In this document: positions 8,607 to 18,541 of the stretch, one piece after another
Position numbering within the stretch: the first letter of the stretch is position 1
Layout of the letters: every line of letters begins with the position of its first letter
DNA from: CAWDXG01 sp963822115
Lineage (GTDB): Bacteria > Myxococcota_A > Polyangia > Polyangiales > Polyangiaceae
Assembly: GCA_963822115.1 (NCBI GenBank)
Contig: CAWGGM010000020.1
Location: 62,001 to 126,000, forward strand
DNA: 64,000 nt
Reading direction: 5' to 3'
The notes under the pieces: generated by a model
What the model was told of the DNA's origin: nothing
Database searches by the model: none
Seen by the model: the letters and a program-made list of their open reading frames with translations, nothing else
Translations under genes and position numbers: made by a program

Positions 8607-10034
8607 CTAGTGGCAGAACATCGCCTGCGCGCCGACGGAGTATTGCCCCGAGGTCTCCTCGGACCAGGCGATCAGCATGTTCACGTCCAGGTGCCCCGCT
8701 GCCGCAGCGAGCACGGTGCTGTTGGTCGTCTCGTACACGAGGGTGTTTGGCGCGAGCACCTTGGCATCGTCATCGACGACGATCATGTGGACGTTGCTGC
8801 TGTTGATGGGATTCTTGCCTGCATAGACGAGCCGGTTGGGCAGCACCGCCGGGAGCGTGTACCCCGCGATCTCCTTCGTGGTAGCAAACTGCCCGACAGC
8901 GGCGAAGCCCGGTGCGGGAGTCTGCGCAAGCTCGCCGAGGCTTGCGGGCGATACGAAGCGACCGAGTATGTCGGCAGGGATGACTGCCGGCGCGGAAGGA
9001 GGACCGGTCAGCACCGCACCGAGCGCAACCAGACCCGTGTCGTCGGCCCGCGGCACCATGCTGAACAGCGCGGAGAATCTGGTGCTGTCTGTGGTCAGAG
9101 AAAAATCGTGAGTTGCCTTCAAGCTGGCGATGGTGGTGCCGTACCGCAGCACCACCGGGGGCCCGAAGTCGTTTCCGGTGACGAGCACATAGGTCCCCTG
9201 CACATACGCGAGCCGGCGCGCCACGAGCGCCTGGCCAGGATCCGACCCGTTGTCTACCAGCTTGCCATCGACGTACAGCGCACGGACATCGCTGTTGGTA
9301 CCGCCATCGCCGTATTGCTGGCAGGTGACCGCGGTGTGCGATGCAGTGCCGTCGAAGGCAAACACCGCCTCCCTGAGATAGGTGCCCGACTGACACGGTG
9401 ATGCTGTCGTATCGAGCTGTGCCGGTGCGACCAGGTCGCCGCCGTTGTTCCCGATCTGGAACGAGACATCGGCGAGCTGTTGATCCATCTGCCCTGCTAG
9501 ATGAAATCTGCCGCCCGTAATCCAGCGGCTGGAGATCCGGAACTCCCCCGCCGGAACCTGGTAGGTGACCGTGCCTCCCTTGATCTGGCCGCCCTCGTTC
9601 CGCAGGCTCCTGGCGTACAGCGTGACCTTGCCGGTGCCGCCGTCCGGAGCGCTTCCCGTTCCGACCACGCCGACGTACGCGTCACCGTTGCTGCTGGCGA
9701 CCGAGAGAGCGTCGGAGTCCAGCGTGTCGGTCCCGAGGGTAGCCGCGCTCAGGACGGAAATGGGTTGACCCGCTGGTTCGCAGACAAGCCCGGGCTGGCC
9801 TCCGGCGCCCGCCGTTCCTCCAGCACCCGCTGCACCCGCTGCGCCGCCGGCGCCCGATGTCCCAGCCGACCCAGCCGACCCGGCACTACCACTCGCGCCA
9901 CCCTGACCGACGCCACCGTCGGCAGGTGCGTCCTTGAAATCGCCCAGGCCGAGCAGCGAGCTGCAAGCGATAGCGCTGCCCGCTACGAGCGCTGCTAGAG
10001 CCAAGCCCAGTGATCCCCGACGCAAGATCGCCAT
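8607..10034 (-). CDS. Putative surface lipoprotein, unknown function
   Basis: 475 aa from ATG 10034, with GAGAGG upstream. The leader ends in a lipobox at AIACSS (about residue 24), followed by a Gly/Ser/Ala-rich linker to about residue 85. The mature part is beta-rich with several GDxYVGVVG, TYVLVTGND and HMIVVDDDAK strands, suggesting a propeller-like fold, but no named repeat is clear. It has few Cys (CEPAG, SPCQSG, TCQQYG, final FCH). It is convergent with the DUF3079 gene. No family recognised. Confidence 0.72.
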   Translation of the reverse strand: MAILRRGSLGLALAALVAGSAIACSSLLGLGDFKDAPADGGVGQGGASGSAGSAGSAGTSGAGGAAGAAGAGGTAGAGGQPGLVCEPAGQPISVLSAATLGTDTLDSDALSVASSNGDAYVGVVGTGSAPDGGTGKVTLYARSLRNEGGQIKGGTVTYQVPAGEFRISSRWITGGRFHLAGQMDQQLADVSFQIGNNGGDLVAPAQLDTTASPCQSGTYLREAVFAFDGTASHTAVTCQQYGDGGTNSDVRALYVDGKLVDNGSDPGQALVARRLAYVQGTYVLVTGNDFGPPVVLRYGTTIASLKATHDFSLTTDSTRFSALFSMVPRADDTGLVALGAVLTGPPSAPAVIPADILGRFVSPASLGELAQTPAPGFAAVGQFATTKEIAGYTLPAVLPNRLVYAGKNPINSSNVHMIVVDDDAKVLAPNTLVYETTNSTVLAAAAGHLDVNMLIAWSEETSGQYSVGAQAMFCH

Positions 10035-10274
10035 CCTCAAGCCTCTCGTTCAGTCCAGACACGGTCTAGTGGTCTCGTCCACCGGCGTGGTGGGCAACGT
10101 CATCTCCGACGCCCTCGGGCGTGGAAAAGACGCACCTGTGGGGGAGCCACGGCTCCTATCTTGCGCGAACTCGCCGAAGAAGGCACGCCGCAGGGTTGGA
10201 AATCGCTCCTGCGCCGCACTGCGTGCAGGTGCTGCTTGCCGCACGACGACTGTGGGGCGCGCTGCGCGGCCTTT

Positions 10275-11322
10275 TCAGGGCTCGCAGACGCCGAGCCAGG
10301 CCGGACTGCCGAACGCCTTGCACGTCTGGCCGCTGGGACAGCCGCCTAGACCCGGCGACCCACCGACAGTACCGGCGTCGGGTGCGCCGCTGTCGGAGGC
10401 CTTGCACAGCCAGCGGCAGGTGCCGGAGCCGGCGTCCGCGCCGGCATACAGGCAGTACTGGGAATCCTGGCAATCGTTCACGTAGGTGCAGGGCAGACCC
10501 TCGGTGGAGCCCCCATCCACGTTGTAGTTGGGGAAGCTGCACTTGAACTTGTTGCCGCTGGCGATGTGGCAGTCGGTTTCCGGCCCCGACGACGGACAGT
10601 CGTGGGCCCACGGCGTGCAGGGCGGCGCAAACGTGCAGACCTGCACGAAGGCGCCCCCGGAGTAGCTGACTGTCAGAATCGCACGCACCGCTGGAGCCGC
10701 AGAGAGGACCTTCCAGCGCACCGCAGCAGGCGCGCGAGCACTTCGACAGCACGCAGGTCAAGCCGGCGGCGCAGTCGCTGCTGCTCGCACAGGCAGCGCC
10801 GAGCTGCGCCGACCCGTTGCCGAGATCGACGCACCCGGTGTGGTACTGGCCCGCGTCGTCGGCGACGACGCTGCACGTCAAGCCAGGACTGCAATTCTGG
10901 GCGACAACGTCGCAGCTTCCCGTCAGGTTCGTGGCGGAACCGGACGGGCAGGTTCCGCCGTCCACGATACCGGCGTCGCCCGCGCCGCCGCTGCCCGCCG
11001 ATGCGTCCTGCCCGGGCGTGCCACCGTTGCCGCCGCCCGCTGCGCTGCCACCAGTGCCGTTTGCGCCGCTACCGCCGTTGCCGCCGTTGCTGGATGCGCC
11101 AGCGCCGGCGGATCCGGCCGCGCCGTCCACGCCGCCGTCCTGGTTGTCGCAGCTGCACGCGGTCCAGGCCGTTCCGTCGAGACACGAGCGCTGTCCCTTG
11201 GCACCGCTCGAACACGTGCACTGCTGGATCACGCCGATGTTGCATGCCGTGTCGCTATTGGACGAGCAGAACGGCAGCAGGAACGCCATTCCAAGAAGCA
11301 GGGCACCACGGACGAAGCGCAT
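10275..11322 (-). pseudogene. Cys-rich lipoprotein gene with a frameshift near 10675
   Basis: The first part, from ATG 11322, encodes a lipoprotein leader (lipobox PFCSS), a short Cys cluster (CNIGVIQQCTCSSG), a long Gly/Ala/Ser linker and a Cys-rich domain reaching CCGALEGPLCGSSGAC. The frame then turns to Arg-rich nonsense. The next frame continues sensibly from ILTVSYSGGAFVQVC through further Cys-rich sequence to GVCEP and a stop at 10275. Restoring the frame needs removal of one base or addition of two, near 10670-10690; no homopolymer is there. Either the gene is broken, the assembly has an error, or a recoding event exists. The function is unknown; it resembles other disulfide-rich myxobacterial surface lipoproteins. 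Confidence 0.7.
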
Positions 11323-11411
11323 CACGAAACCCAGACTACTCCCGCGCCGGGCGCGCGTCACGATCGTGGACGCGGGGCGGCCTCGCCAGGGGGCCCTTCC
11401 AGCGCTAGAAG

Positions 11412-11894
11412 ATGGCGGTGCGATTCGACTTCACGGCCGCCGAACAGGAGCAGTTCATGCGCGTGGCTCTCGCTGCGGGCCGCCACGCGCTGCCGGACTG
11501 CGCGCCCAATCCGCCGGTGGGCTGTGCGCTCGTGCGTGATCGCGAGGTGATTGCCACTGGTTTCACCAGTCCACCGGGGCTCCCGCACGCGGAGCCTGCC
11601 GCGCTGAACCAGGTGCCGGATGCCGACCTCTCCGAGGTGGCTGCCTTCGTGACGTTGGAGCCGTGCTCGTTCCACCAACGCACACCGAGCTGCGCACGCG
11701 AGCTGATCGCGCGCGGCATCGGCGCGGTCTACGTCGCGATTCGCGATCCGCATCCCCGCAATCGCGGCGCCGGGCTCGAGCTCCTGAGGGAAGCGGGCAT
11801 CAACGTCGTGGAGGGGGTCTGCGCCGACGAAGCGCTTCGGGATCTCGGTCCGCACCTCTGGCGCGAGTCCGATCCGCCGACGACCGACCAGTGA
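11412..11894 (+). CDS. RibD-like zinc deaminase domain protein (riboflavin-type deaminase only)
   Basis: 160 aa. The fold is cytidine-deaminase-like with zinc motifs HAE (residues 59-61) and PCSFHQRTPSC (Cys85 and Cys94), and the catalytic Glu is present. The wording LEPCSFHQRTPSC and VAIRDPHPRNRGAGLELL is typical of the N-terminal deaminase of RibD, which deaminates 2,5-diamino-6-ribosylamino-4-pyrimidinone phosphate in riboflavin synthesis. The usual C-terminal reductase domain is missing, so this is either a stand-alone deaminase or a paralogue with another substrate. It is divergent from the frameshifted lipoprotein. No other riboflavin genes are nearby. Confidence 0.82.
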   Translation: MAVRFDFTAAEQEQFMRVALAAGRHALPDCAPNPPVGCALVRDREVIATGFTSPPGLPHAEPAALNQVPDADLSEVAAFVTLEPCSFHQRTPSCARELIARGIGAVYVAIRDPHPRNRGAGLELLREAGINVVEGVCADEALRDLGPHLWRESDPPTTDQ

Positions 11895-11999
11895 CGGCGG
11901 CGCAGCGGTGAAGCGGGGTTTCCGCTGGAATGTTGCGCTGGCGCTGCCGCGCAGGTCGCAAAGGGCCGGCTGGGGTGATGACGCTTCGGTGGGCGATGC

Positions 12000-12005
12000 T
12001 AGGCT
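12000..12005 (+). promoter_or_regulatory. TAGGCT -10-like element of the fibro-slime gene
   Basis: TAGGCT lies 19 nt before ATG 12025. The gap contains GGAGG, so this transcript would carry a short leader, unlike the leaderless cases elsewhere in the window. Confidence 0.4.
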
Positions 12006-12024
12006 CAGCGGGGCGGAGGTTGTG

Positions 12025-13056
12025 ATGAACAGGCGAATTTCTTTCTCGACCATGGCAGCGCCTCTCGGCGTCGCGCTCGCGGTTGTCGTCGCAGGCTCGA
12101 GCGGCTGCGGAGGGGGCAACTCTGTTGCGAGCAACAGCTCGGGCACAGGGGGCGCATCGGGCGGCAGCGGCGGCGTCGGTGTCTCGCTGGGAGGCAACGG
12201 AGGTACGGGCGCGGACGCGGGCACACCTCCTCCCGGTCCGTACAAGCTGCCCGCAGGCTTCACCAAGACCGAGTTCGGTGGCTACAAGCTGGGACCAGCC
12301 TTCAACGGCGACACGCCGCCAACCCTGGACGGCGGAACAACCAGCTCGTCCAACGGTTGCGGCACGACCATCCTGGGCGTGGTCCGCGACTTCCAGGGCT
12401 TCGACGTGGGAGGGCACCCGGACTTCGAGCACTACAGCGGCGGCGGCAATCCCACGCCGGGGCTCGTACAGAAGGACCTGGGTTCAGACAAGAAGCCCGT
12501 CTACACGGGGCTCTGCGAAGCCAACCCTGCCGCTTCGTGCCCCTACGGGCAGCAGACCACCAGCAAGAGCTACTTCGACCAGTGGTACCGCTACGCGGCG
12601 AACGTCAACAAGCCGTACGTCGTCTACCTCTCGCTGCAGCCCAACGGGAACCTGCTGACGTTCCAGAGCGACCTCTTCTTCCCGCTCGACAACGCCGGCT
12701 TCGGCAATTCGGGCAAGGGAACGGACGGAAAGCAGCACAACTTCGGTTTCACCACGGAGGTCCACACTCAATTCAAGTACCAGGGCGGAGAGACCTTCTC
12801 GTTCAGCGGCGACGACGACGTGTGGGTGTTCATCAACGGCAAGCTGGCGGTGGACCTGGGCGGGCTGCACACCAAGGTCACCGGCAAGGTGAATCTGGAT
12901 GCCCAGGCGGGATCGCTCGGCCTCGTGAAGGGCAAGACCTACCCGCTCGACCTGTTCCACGCCGAGCGGCACACCGTGGAGTCGCATTTCCGTATCGACA
13001 CGGACCTCGAGTTCACCAACTGCGGCACGATCGTCCCGGAACCGCCGCCGGCGTAG
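12025..13056 (+). CDS. Fibro-slime domain lipoprotein
   Basis: 343 aa from ATG 12025, which has GGAGG 5 nt upstream. The leader has its lipobox at SSGCGG (about residue 29), followed by a Gly-rich linker. The mature protein has the fibro-slime signature: a DFQGFDVGGHPDFEHYSG region, then FSFSGDDDVWVFINGKLAVD with DLGGLH, and a LFHAERHTVESHF segment near the end. This domain is related to PA14-like carbohydrate-binding folds and occurs in secreted adhesive or cellulose-system proteins. It is probably surface-exposed and glycan-binding. It starts 130 bp after the RibD-like gene with its own promoter candidate. Confidence 0.88.
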   Translation: MNRRISFSTMAAPLGVALAVVVAGSSGCGGGNSVASNSSGTGGASGGSGGVGVSLGGNGGTGADAGTPPPGPYKLPAGFTKTEFGGYKLGPAFNGDTPPTLDGGTTSSSNGCGTTILGVVRDFQGFDVGGHPDFEHYSGGGNPTPGLVQKDLGSDKKPVYTGLCEANPAASCPYGQQTTSKSYFDQWYRYAANVNKPYVVYLSLQPNGNLLTFQSDLFFPLDNAGFGNSGKGTDGKQHNFGFTTEVHTQFKYQGGETFSFSGDDDVWVFINGKLAVDLGGLHTKVTGKVNLDAQAGSLGLVKGKTYPLDLFHAERHTVESHFRIDTDLEFTNCGTIVPEPPPA

Positions 13057-13196
13057 AGCTCTGGCGGGTACCGGCCCGGGTAGGCCAGTCGTAGCAGCGG
13101 CGGCCGCGTGCGCTCCGCGAGCGGGTCGCCATCGCGCTTGCAGGCGCAGTCGAGCCCGAATATCGTCATCGCGTTCGCCCCCTGCGAGGAATGCTC

Positions 13197-14315
13197 GTGC
13201 GCTTATCCATTTCCTTCTGCGCGCTGCTCGCGGTCACGCTGGGCGCGGCTCCAGGCTTCGCGCAGACCCCACCGCCCCAGCCCGTCCCGCCGTGTTCGCC
13301 GGGGCAAGGCCAACAACCCTCGAACCTGCCCTGTCCGCGGCAGCAGCAACAGCGACCTGGCCAGTGGCAGCAAGGCCGGTGGCAACAGCAGCAAGGCCAG
13401 TGGCAGCAAGGCCAGCGGCAGCAGCAGCCGGGCCAGTGGCAGCAGCAAGGCCAGTGGAACCAGCAAGGCCAGTGGAACCAGCAAGGCCAGTGGCAGCAGC
13501 AAGGTCAGTGGCAGCAGCAACCCGGACAGTGGGGGCAGCAACCCGGACAGTGGGGGCAGCGCGGTCAGTGGCAACAGCAGCCGGGTCGGTGGCAGCAGCC
13601 GTCTCAGGGGCAGCACAGGCACAAGGCATTCGAATCTTCGCTGGGTGTCATGATGCGCGCCGGCGGCAACCTGTGGACCACGCCGGACCACATCGTCGGC
13701 CCGAACAACGACACGAGCTACGACGCGCTGGGCTTTGCGGGCAAAGCCGGCGGATTCGGTTGGGGCGCCGCGCTGTACTACGAGGCGCGCATCGAACGCT
13801 ACTTCGGGCTGCAGCTGGACTTCGGCTACGGCCACTCCGAGCTGCACCGGAATCTCACCTACAATATCGACCATGTCCCGTTCAAGGTGCAGGAGAGCGT
13901 TACCGCAAGCGGCGTGCGCTGGGGGTTTCTGGCCAAGGCCATCGCGCCGGTCGGCGCTGCGCGTCTGTGGCTCGGACTCGGGCCGGAGTTCGACATGAGC
14001 AGCTCCATGGGCGGCAAGGTCGAGATCACCAGCGGCAATCCCAGCCAGGCCTTGAAGTCAGGGCTCGAGAAGTCGATCCACGAGACCAACAAGCACTCGA
14101 CGCTGCTCACGCTAGCCCTCGGTGTGGTTTTCCAGGTTGGCGACCACGTGGAAATCCCCGTGGATCTGCGCGCGGCCGACAATCTCTCCCAGGCGAGCAA
14201 CTGGAAGGACCGCGTGAACACGAAAAAGCTGTTCGACGATCCACCCAGCTACAACGTGACCGTGCAGAACTCCTGGGACTTTCGCCTCGGATTGGGGATC
14301 GGCTACCGCTTCTGA
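13197..14315 (+). CDS. Outer-membrane beta-barrel-like protein with Gln/Trp-rich GQWQQ repeat domain
   Basis: 372 aa. GTG 13197 is preferred because GAGGA lies 6 nt upstream; the ATG at 13191 directly abuts that site. A signal peptide ends at GFAQ. Residues about 30-140 are a low-complexity segment of GQWQQ, GQWNQ and PGQWGQ units. The C-terminal part (about 145-372) has alternating aromatic/glycine strands (YEARIERYFGLQLDFGYG, final FRLGLGIGYRF) and ends in aromatic Phe, as outer-membrane barrels do. The repeat domain may be a flexible surface or peptidoglycan-spanning segment. Function unknown. Confidence 0.78.
   Translation: MRLSISFCALLAVTLGAAPGFAQTPPPQPVPPCSPGQGQQPSNLPCPRQQQQRPGQWQQGRWQQQQGQWQQGQRQQQPGQWQQQGQWNQQGQWNQQGQWQQQGQWQQQPGQWGQQPGQWGQRGQWQQQPGRWQQPSQGQHRHKAFESSLGVMMRAGGNLWTTPDHIVGPNNDTSYDALGFAGKAGGFGWGAALYYEARIERYFGLQLDFGYGHSELHRNLTYNIDHVPFKVQESVTASGVRWGFLAKAIAPVGAARLWLGLGPEFDMSSSMGGKVEITSGNPSQALKSGLEKSIHETNKHSTLLTLALGVVFQVGDHVEIPVDLRAADNLSQASNWKDRVNTKKLFDDPPSYNVTVQNSWDFRLGLGIGYRF
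13365..13612 (+). repeat. Short coding repeats encoding GQWQQ units
   Basis: Imperfect 12-24 bp repeats such as ggccagtggcagcagcaa fill this stretch and encode a Gln/Trp/Gly-rich domain. They are prone to slippage and copy-number variation. Confidence 0.75.
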
Positions 14316-14342
14316 GACGCGGCGACCAGTCGCCGACGGATG

Positions 14343-16220
14343 TCACCCGCGATCGAGGAAGACGGCTGTCTCCCGCAGCAGGTCGAGCTGGGTGACGATG
14401 CCAACGAGCTTGTCGCCTGCCACCACGAGCAGACACGCGGAGCGCGATTCGAGCAGCCGCGCGGCTGCTTCGTGCAGCGGCGCGTCGGGATGGATCGTGT
14501 CGGGATGGCGATCCATCAGGTTGGCGACCGACGCGGGGGGGCTTCCGCGCGCGGCCAGGTCGAGCAGCTCCCGGTGGGAAATCAAGCCCACCAGCCGTCC
14601 CGACTCGTCCTCGACGGGCACGTGACGCACGTGCTTCCACTGCATCATGCTCGTGGCCAGGTCGACGACATCCTCGGGATGCACGCTGAACAGGTCGGTG
14701 GTCATGATGTCGGCGACGCTGGGTCCTCGGGCCTTTGGCACGCTCGCTGGGGGGCTCTCGTATGGAGGCCAGAACGCCACCGGTCGGTCTTCATGTTGAT
14801 GGTCCAGCAAGGCTGCGGTCACGGACGTGAGCGCGCTTTCGCTGACGTTCGGCCCGAGGGCGTCGAGGATCCAGCGGGCGCCGGTCATGCGGCGGGCCAC
14901 GCGCGCCTCCAGCAGGTCGAGCCAGCGATCCACCTCGACGGGATCGAGGCGCCAGCGCCTGAGTCCGATCCGGGCCAGGGGCAGGAGCTCTTCGAGGATC
15001 AAGTCTCGACAGCCCACGCGTCTGCCGTCGAGCCAGGTGAACTCGGCATCGAGACCACGCCGCGCCGCCAGGATGAAGTTTTCGCGCGCCCGCTCGAAGG
15101 CGAGACGAGCCGGCACGGAAGCGGCTTCGCTCTCCAGGCCGGCCATCATTCCGTAGAAGAAGGCCGCGTTGGCTACCTCGTCGGCGAGCGTGGGGCCCGA
15201 GGGCAGGACCCTGTTTTCGATGCGAAGATGCGCTCGTTCCGGACCGGACCCGTAGCACAGACGGTTCCACGGCCAGACGGTGCCGTTGTGGAGCCTGAGC
15301 GCGCGGAGCTCGGGGATGACCCCGCCTCGGGCCAGCTCGACAGGATCGGGTTCGGCGTCTCGCAGGAGCAGTATCCGGTGTCGTGCCGCCGTCTCGCGGA
15401 ACGTCTCCAGGGCCGAGCCGCTCGTCCAGCCTTCGCCGAAGGACACGCGCGGCTGCTGACCGCGCGAAGCCTGCAGAACCGAGCGACTATCCACCGAGCG
15501 CTCGAACAGCGCGACGCGGGTCTCGTGCCACAGGCGTCGCCCGAGCAGTACCGGTGAGTTGACGGCCGCGCCGAGCAGCGGTGCCGTGACCAGCTGGGCC
15601 AGGTTGTGCAGAACGGGAAACTCCGCGGGCGAGACCTGCAGGTGCAGCTGCAGGCTCGTGTTGGCGCTTTCGAGCATCACGCTGTCGGCTCGCGTTTCCA
15701 GCTCGTCCTGACCTGTGATGACCACATGGAAGTCGCTTCCCCTGACGCGACGCAGGCTCTGGTTGAGAGCGTAGTAGCGAGGTTCCGGGGTCATGTTCTC
15801 GAGCTCGAGGTCGCTCCTTCTGAGCGTGGGCAGGGTGCCCATCAACGCTGCCCGTGCGCCGAAGACCGCTGCTCCCTGGTCGACCGTGTCGAGCACTTCC
15901 GAGAGCTGGCGCTGGAGTGCCGCGAGCAGCCCGGGGCCGACCTCGATCGGATCCAGGTTGGCTTCGAGGTTGAAGCGAGCCAGCTCCGAGGTGAACCTGT
16001 GGTCGTCGAGGTTCATCAGCAGCTCCGGCGCGATGGGTGCAGGCCGAAGCCGGGCGTCGACCAGGAACAACTCCTGCTCGACGCCGATGCGACGCGGTTC
16101 GTGCTCGAAAGCGTCGCGCTCGAGCAGCACCTCGAGGGCTTCCAGATCCCTCAGGAGCGCACGCGTGAAGGCCCGCACAGCTGTCTCGCCCTCGGCGGCC
16201 CGGACCCCGTGCTCTCCCAC
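14343..16220 (-). CDS. GCS2-family carboxylate-amine ligase fused to a CBS-domain pair
   Basis: 625 aa. Residues about 15-450 match glutamate-cysteine ligase family 2: RRIGVEQELFLVD near the start, RFNLEANLDPIEVG, ITGQDELETRADSVMLESANTSLQ motifs, and a long catalytic core. This family ligates glutamate to an amine, classically cysteine in glutathione synthesis. The C-terminal 130 residues are two CBS motifs (ADIMTTDLFSVHPEDVVDLA, then VANLMDRHPDTIHPDAPL), which usually bind adenosyl nucleotides and suggest allosteric control by energy charge. The GTG start at 16220 is supported by TATGTT ending 6 nt upstream, a leaderless layout. No glutathione synthetase lies nearby, so the substrate is open. 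Confidence 0.87.
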   Translation of the reverse strand: MGEHGVRAAEGETAVRAFTRALLRDLEALEVLLERDAFEHEPRRIGVEQELFLVDARLRPAPIAPELLMNLDDHRFTSELARFNLEANLDPIEVGPGLLAALQRQLSEVLDTVDQGAAVFGARAALMGTLPTLRRSDLELENMTPEPRYYALNQSLRRVRGSDFHVVITGQDELETRADSVMLESANTSLQLHLQVSPAEFPVLHNLAQLVTAPLLGAAVNSPVLLGRRLWHETRVALFERSVDSRSVLQASRGQQPRVSFGEGWTSGSALETFRETAARHRILLLRDAEPDPVELARGGVIPELRALRLHNGTVWPWNRLCYGSGPERAHLRIENRVLPSGPTLADEVANAAFFYGMMAGLESEAASVPARLAFERARENFILAARRGLDAEFTWLDGRRVGCRDLILEELLPLARIGLRRWRLDPVEVDRWLDLLEARVARRMTGARWILDALGPNVSESALTSVTAALLDHQHEDRPVAFWPPYESPPASVPKARGPSVADIMTTDLFSVHPEDVVDLATSMMQWKHVRHVPVEDESGRLVGLISHRELLDLAARGSPPASVANLMDRHPDTIHPDAPLHEAAARLLESRSACLLVVAGDKLVGIVTQLDLLRETAVFLDRG

Positions 16221-16226
16221 GCAGCC

Positions 16227-16232
16227 AACATA
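16227..16232 (-). promoter_or_regulatory. TATGTT -10-like element, leaderless spacing
   Basis: On the minus strand TATGTT is followed by 6 nt and then GTG 16220 of the GCS2-CBS gene. It supports that GTG as the start. Confidence 0.42.
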
Positions 16233-16385
16233 AGTCCGCGCGCCGGCCTCGCGGTTCTAGAGGGAAGCCGGGCAGACAATGCGCACCCGCTGCTGCCGCG
16301 CTCGCGAAAATCGCACGATATGCGCGTCGAGTCGCGCAATGCGCCGGAAAACGCCTGGCATGTCGCTTGAACGCAGTACTTTGCA

Positions 16386-18429
16386 ATGCTCAAGCCGCCC
16401 GAGTTCCGCACGCTCGCAGCGTGCGCTTCGCTGGTGCTCGCCGGATTCGTGGTTGCTCCACGTGCCACCGCGAACCCGCTGACCGCCAACGGAACGCAGC
16501 CGCCGCTCGTCAACGCTCTGGTAGCGCCCGACAACTGTGCCGCCTGTCACGGCGACTACGATCCGGCGCACAACATCGAGCCGTACCCGACCTGGGCCGG
16601 GAGCATGATGGCGCAGTCGGCGCGCGATCCGGTGTTCTGGGCTTCGCTCGACGTGGCCAACCACGACATTCCTACCGTCGGCGATCTCTGCCTCAGGTGC
16701 CACGCGCCGCGCGGCTGGCTCGCCGGGCGATCGGAGCCGCCCGACGGTAGCGAGGATGGCTGCGGCCTGGTCGGCAAGATCGACGCGAAGACCGGAGACG
16801 ACTTCTCGGGTGTCGCGTGCGAGTTCTGCCATCGCATGAAGCAGAACCCGAATCCGCCTTCGGGGGAGCTCTCCGTCTACGAGGAAAATGGTCAGTTCTG
16901 GATCGACGAAGACAGCTGCAACGGCTCGCCGTGTCGCTACGGGCCCTACGACTACCCGAAAGACGGCAGCGAATCGCCGGTGCACGCGTGGGCGTACTCG
17001 TCGTACCACGAGAGCGGCCAGTTCTGCGGCAACTGCCACAACGTCACGCATCCCGCAAAGAACCTGGTTGTGGGCGGTACCGACACGGGCAAGCCATTCC
17101 CCATCGAGCGCACGTACCGCGAGTGGCAGCAAAGCGACTATTCGTCCACGCCGTCGAGCCGCTTCGCGACCTGCCAGAACTGTCACATGCCCGACTCGAC
17201 GGTGACCGATGCCAAGGCCTCGGGTGTGTCGACCAACACGCACACGGGCGACTTGCCGATCCACGAGTTTGCCGGCGGCAACTCCTGGGTGCCCGAGGTG
17301 CTGCGGCTCGAATATCCGGGCCTCGACATCGACGCGGACCTGGCTGCGACGCGCGACGCGGCCGTCCGCATGCTCACGCATGCAGCGAAGCTGGAGTTGA
17401 CGGTGGCCCCGGACGTCGACGCGACGAAGACGCTGCCGATCCAGGTCAAGGTCGAGAACCTCACCGGACACAAGCTGCCCACCGGCTACCCCGAGGGTCG
17501 CCGGATGTGGCTTTCGGTCTCCGTGCGCGACCAGAACGGCAAGGTACTGCTGGAAAGCGGCGCCTACGACGCCGCCACCGGGACGCTGACCGAGGACGCC
17601 AACATCAAGACCTACGAGGCCCACGTCGGCATCTGGAACTTCAACGGCGATGGCAAGTGCGACGTGGTCGACAGCAACGGCAAGCCGATGTTCCACTTTG
17701 TTCTGAACGACTGCGTGCTGTCCGACAACCGTATTCCGCCGGCCGGGTTTGTCGGCGGTCAGGACATGGAGACGCGACCTGTCGGTTACACCTACCCGGA
17801 GACATCTCCGGGCTCGGGTGTCCTGGTGAACTATGACCTGACCGACTACAGCGTCGTCGTCCCAGCGGCCGTGACTTCGCCGCTGACGGTCGAACGTCGC
17901 GCTTCGCTACCAGACCACGAGCAAGGAGTATGTCGAGTTCTTGCGCGACCAGGCCAACGCCAATGGCTTCCCGGCGGACTGCATCGAACGCGATGCGGGA
18001 ACGCCCACCAAGTCGCGCGGCGAGCTGCTCTACGACATGTGGCAGAAGCACGGGCGCAGCGCTCCGGTCGACATGGCGACTGCGACGGCATCGGTGACCG
18101 TGAACGGCGCTACGGGTTCGGGGGGAGCCGCGGGAGCAGCCGGAGTGGGCGGCGCAGCCGGTGCGGCAGGAGCTGCTGGAGCTGCTGGAACGACAGCAAC
18201 AGCAGGCGCTGGCGGCGCGGGAGCGACGGCTGGCGCCGGCGGCTTCGATGCGGGTGCGGGCAGTGGCGGAGTGGTTGGCTCGAGCGGCGCAGCCGCAACG
18301 TCCGGCGACAGCGGCGGCTGCGGGTGCCAGGTTGCGGGCGGCTACGGCGACTCGGCGGCTGGCCTGGTGCTGTTGGTCGGGCTCGTGCTCGCAGCTCGCA
18401 GGCGTCGATCGGCGGACGACGTGGCGTAA
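16386..18429 (+). pseudogene. Pentaheme cytochrome c-like protein with MYXO-CTERM-like tail, frameshifted near 17890
   Basis: The first frame encodes a signal peptide and five CxxCH heme motifs (CAACH, CLRCH, CEFCH, CGNCH, CQNCH) by about residue 265. A beta-rich domain follows, as in cytochrome c554-like and decaheme relatives, to SPLTV. At about 17890 the frame turns to nonsense. The +1 frame continues exactly with NVALRYQTTSKEYVEFLRDQ and reaches a Gly/Ala linker, a GGCGCQ motif, a hydrophobic helix and RRRR. That tail is a MYXO-CTERM-like sorting signal, predicted to be processed for surface anchoring. One extra base, or two missing, explains the break. If the frame is intact in vivo, this would be a surface electron-transfer protein. 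Confidence 0.8.
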
Positions 18430-18529
18430 CCCGCCGGACTTTCCCGTCGAGCTGGCCTGGAGAGCAGCTCCACGTGCGGTCGGAGACCGCGCGGCCGGGC
18501 TCGATCACCTGCCGCGGTGCGCGTGATGG

Positions 18530-18535
18530 TAGACC
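18530..18535 (+). promoter_or_regulatory. TAGACC -10-like element, leaderless spacing
   Basis: TAGACC ends 6 nt before ATG 18542 of the SnoaL-like gene. Its last base differs from the TANNNT form seen elsewhere, so it is the weakest of the set. Confidence 0.33.
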
Positions 18536-18541
18536 TTCGGC

